Below, in pieces: positions 22,636-24,144 of a stretch of 24,144 nucleotides of DNA (positions are counted from its first letter, which is position 1; each line of letters starts with the position of its first letter). The notes under the pieces were generated by a model, which was not told the DNA's origin, did no database searches, and saw only the letters and a program-made list of their open reading frames with translations. Origin of the DNA: Pseudomonadota bacterium (GTDB lineage: Bacteria; Pseudomonadota; Gammaproteobacteria; Steroidobacterales; Steroidobacteraceae); NCBI GenBank assembly GCA_023428645.1, contig JAEYXD010000169.1:1-24144 (forward strand), written 5' to 3'. The translations under genes and the position numbers were made by a program.

Positions 22636-23172
22636 TTACTTGGCGAGCTTGCGGCGGCCGAGGCCGACGCCGAGCAGGCCCAAGCCCAACAGCGCGATCG
22701 TGCCAGGCTCCGGCACCTGCGAGTAGCCGTTCGCCACGAGCGTCGACGTGCCGACCACGAAGTCACCGCAGGTCAACAGCAGGCAAACCGACGTGACCGT
22801 GACGCTGAGTGTGCCGAAGGCGTTCAGCTCGGCGAGGCCGAACAGCGACCAGCCGTTGAAATCGTCGGTAATGTCGAACACCAGGCCACCGAGGACGTTG
22901 CTGATGCCGATGTACGCGACTTCGCTGCCGTCGCGGTCCGAGTCATCCCACAGGTCGATCGAAAGGGAAAAGTTCGTGACGTAGTCCGTGGCGGGGTTGA
23001 AGCCCCAGTCCGTGATGTCATGGCGGTACGAGTACGTCTGACCTGCGCCGACGTAGTGCGACCCGCCGATCGAATCGGTCCAGCTGGCCGGAACGTAAGC
23101 AGCATTCGCGGTGCTCGCGAAGCCGATCACGGCAGCCGTGCCGATGACCAAGCGCTTGATGGAAGAGAACAT
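22636..23172 (-). CDS. PEP-CTERM sorting-domain protein
   Basis: A 178-residue exported protein. Signal peptide: MFSSIKRLVIGTAAVIGFAS then TANA, cleavage after ANA. The C-terminus is a full PEP-CTERM signal: VPEPG (PEP at 154-156), a glycine/leucine-rich helix TIALLGLGLLGVGLG and the basic RRKLAK end. Such proteins are cut by exosortase (EpsH/XrtA type, not in this window) and are tied to exopolysaccharide or floc matrix. The mature domain of about 125 residues has beta character, aspartates (DLWDDSDRDGSE), and two close cysteines (SVCLLLTC). Function unknown. AGGAG precedes the ATG. It has its own sigma-54-type promoter and terminator, so it is a single-gene unit. Confidence 0.95.
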   Translation of the reverse strand: MFSSIKRLVIGTAAVIGFASTANAAYVPASWTDSIGGSHYVGAGQTYSYRHDITDWGFNPATDYVTNFSLSIDLWDDSDRDGSEVAYIGISNVLGGLVFDITDDFNGWSLFGLAELNAFGTLSVTVTSVCLLLTCGDFVVGTSTLVANGYSQVPEPGTIALLGLGLLGVGLGRRKLAK

Positions 23173-23218
23173 TGAGTGAGCTCCTGAGATGGGCGTTTAA
23201 CTTATTTTCGAGTCCGTG

Positions 23219-23232
23219 CCAGCATCTGCTGG
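23219..23232 (-). repeat. Inverted repeat in PEP-CTERM leader
   Basis: CCAGCA-TC-TGCTGG is a perfect 6-bp inverted repeat with a 2-nt spacer, just downstream of the start point predicted from the sigma-54 element. It could be an operator or a 5' mRNA structure. It is too short and tight for an efficient RNA hairpin, so a protein-binding site is more likely. Confidence 0.4.
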
Positions 23233-23246
23233 ACGGGCCCATATGA

Positions 23247-23262
23247 AGCACTTCCTATGCCA
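23247..23262 (-). promoter_or_regulatory. Sigma-54 (-24/-12) promoter of PEP-CTERM gene
   Basis: The minus strand reads TGGCATAGGAAGTGCT: a -24 box TGGCAT and a -12 box GTGCT, with the invariant GG and GC exactly 10 bp apart as RpoN requires. The predicted start is about 64 nt before the PEP-CTERM ATG. PEP-CTERM genes are known in several bacteria to be driven by sigma-54 with the PrsK/PrsR pair, which supports the call. Sigma-54 promoters need an activator bound about 80-150 bp upstream; the inverted repeat at 23316-23350 lies in that range. Confidence 0.65.
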
Positions 23263-23315
23263 TGCCCCTGTTAAGGCCCGCCGATCAATGGCTTGGCCGC
23301 AATTACGCAGTGCAA

Positions 23316-23350
23316 GAGCGGGCTTGTAGGAGGCCGCTGTAAGCCCGCTC
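23316..23350. repeat. 10-bp inverted repeat, candidate activator site or REP-like element
   Basis: GAGCGGGCTT and AAGCCCGCTC form a perfect 10-bp inverted repeat around a 15-nt spacer that holds GTAGGAGGCCGC. Its centre is about 97 bp upstream of the start predicted for the PEP-CTERM gene. The TGTAGGAG-like phrase also resembles REP elements of Xanthomonas and Pseudomonas relatives, so either a regulator site or a REP-type repeat is possible. Confidence 0.5.
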
Positions 23351-23709
23351 GACAGGGTAAGGAGGCGCGATCGCAGCGCTCAGACGAAACCTTGGGAGGC
23401 AATGAGGGAATCCGCTCGGATTTGTCGCTATACGAGATGAGGATTGGCATGCGTGTGATTCGGGATGCCGTCACATGGACCCGGAAGGGTCGGGGTATGC
23501 GGAGGGTAGGACGCCCCTTCCTCAACGAGTCGCTCTTCGAGCTCGACCGGACTTGCAGCCCCGGCCTGGCTCGAGGGGCGCTCCGCAACAAGAACAGGCG
23601 CCGCATTGAGGCGGCCGGCAAACGGATGTTTTGTTCGAGACGTGCCAACTGATCGGGGCTCGCGATTCGTTACTGCCCCCTCCCCGGGATCGCGACGCTC
23701 CGGTCGGTA

Positions 23710-23743
23710 GGCATGCTGCCCTAACTCCCTTGGGGCAGCTGCC
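23710..23743. other. Two-part stable hairpin, possible structured RNA
   Basis: GGCA/TGCC and CTGCCC/GGGCAG make a 10-bp stem broken by a 2-against-1 internal loop, with an 11-nt terminal loop TAACTCCCTTG. Flanking CGCTCCG and CGGAGGGCG can extend it with bulges (about 23694-23752). No T-run follows on either strand, so it is not a simple terminator. Strand cannot be decided. Confidence 0.4.
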
Positions 23744-23859
23744 TCGGAGGGCGGTCGGTCGAGATGGGTCGCGCGAGGCTCGTTACCGCGCAGCGTCCAT
23801 GGAAAGTCTCGCCGGCCGCCATCCGCTTTACTCCCGCCTCCCCGCCGAGCGCTGTTGCG

Positions 23860-24144
23860 CTACGGCCGCTCCAGAATCGCCATCACTCCCATTCCCCCGG
23901 CCGTGCAGATCGAGATCAAGCCACGGCCCGAACCGCGCTGCGCGAGCAGCTTCGCGAGCGTCGCGACGATGCGCGTGCCGGTCGCGGCGAACGGATGACC
24001 GACCGCGAGACTGCTGCCCTTCACGTTGAGCTTCGTGCGATCGATCGAGCCGAGCGGCTCCGACAATCCCAGCTGAGTGCGGCAAAACTCCGGCGACTCC
24101 CAGGCCTTGAGCGTACAGAGCACCTGCGCGGCGAAGGCCTCGTG
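23860..24144 (-). CDS. Acetyl-CoA acyltransferase (thiolase), C-terminal part
   Basis: The last 94 residues of a thiolase that continues beyond the window; the first visible residues are HEAFAAQV, the conserved His-Glu of the active site. Then come KLNVKGSSLAVGHPFAATG, with the catalytic His of GHPFAATG, and SICTAGGMGVMAILE, with the second catalytic Cys. The pattern HEAFAAQVL..LKAWES and the GHPFAATG form are those of FadI-type (beta-oxidation, long-chain) or related acetyl-CoA acetyltransferases rather than the GHPIGASG form of PhaA/AtoB. It is cytoplasmic and removes acetyl-CoA from 3-ketoacyl-CoA. The TAG stop lies in a small AGCGC/GCGCT stem (23848-23861). I give no symbol because the N-terminal part is missing. 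Confidence 0.92.
   Translation of the reverse strand, partial: HEAFAAQVLCTLKAWESPEFCRTQLGLSEPLGSIDRTKLNVKGSSLAVGHPFAATGTRIVATLAKLLAQRGSGRGLISICTAGGMGVMAILERP

Larger units (their letters stand above)
23263..23859. other. 597-nt hairpin-rich noncoding region
   Basis: No convincing gene lies here; open frames on both strands lack a family resemblance, a good ribosome-binding site or protein-like composition. It holds several short hairpins: 23316-23350, 23409-23422 (AATCC-GCTC-GGATT), 23478-23491 (GACCC-GGAA-GGGTC), 23558-23579 (GCCCC/GGGGC), 23600-23615 (GCCGC/GCGGC) and 23710-23743. The thiolase terminator should be at its right end, but no T-run is seen. A structured RNA, REP-type repeats or remains of old genes are all possible. 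Confidence 0.5.

Noticed and set aside
23206..23221. Second sigma-54-like site TGGCACGGACTCGAAA on the minus strand
   Set aside because: The -24 half is perfect but the invariant GC of the -12 half is missing at the required spacing (AA instead).
23293..23652. Possible 119-codon plus-strand gene in the noncoding region
   Set aside because: The sequence is basic and has no family resemblance; it crosses several hairpins and has no good ribosome-binding site. An overlapping minus-strand frame (23271-23648) is equally unconvincing.
1..24144. Mobile element, phage, CRISPR, toxin-antitoxin or defence island
   Set aside because: No transposase, integrase, spacer-repeat pattern, phage structural gene or known defence domain is visible; gene content is ordinary chromosomal.

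Overview
The window is chromosomal DNA from a high-GC Gram-negative proteobacterium. Outer-membrane and lipoprotein genes, an RstA/RstB-type two-component pair, a b561/YceI pair and a PEP-CTERM protein all fit a gammaproteobacterium, perhaps near the Steroidobacter/Nevskia/Xanthomonadales groups. That placement is an inference from gene content, not a phylogeny. I see no tRNA, rRNA, CRISPR array, insertion sequence or phage gene. About 18 real genes are present, most on the minus strand, many of them for exported or membrane proteins.

Layout. 1-765: 3' part of a secreted protein of unknown family, whose stop codon overlaps that of the next gene. 762-4044 (minus): a tight four-gene operon, MipA/OmpV-like barrel, DUF3019 exported protein, RstA-like regulator, RstB-like kinase; it looks like one envelope-sensing module. 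Divergent from it, 4290-6287 encodes a beta-propeller lipoprotein. 6465-8618 (plus): a membrane serine protease of the NfeD family followed by a slipin. 8677-12016 (minus): two exported alpha/beta hydrolases, a secretory-lipase-like lipoprotein and a CocE/NonD-type acyl hydrolase. 12184-13992: an orphan PAS histidine kinase. 13993-14324: noncoding, with an inverted repeat and what looks like the tail of a decayed gene. 14325-16499: a long acetyl-CoA hydrolase/transferase. 16666-18571: a periplasmic YceI protein, cytochrome b561 and, divergently, a YceI-type lipoprotein. 18572-20662: an S46 dipeptidyl-peptidase. 20725-22494: ferrochelatase and a two-domain VOC protein. 22582-23262: a PEP-CTERM protein with its own strong terminator and a good sigma-54 promoter. 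23263-23859: hairpin-rich noncoding DNA. 23860-24144: C-terminal end of a FadI-like thiolase.

Most of the window is ordinary core and envelope metabolism. The parts most worth a second look are the self-contained sigma-54/PEP-CTERM transcription unit with an inverted repeat upstream that could be an activator site, the MipA-DUF3019-two-component operon with its divergent beta-propeller neighbour, and the structured noncoding stretch next to the thiolase.
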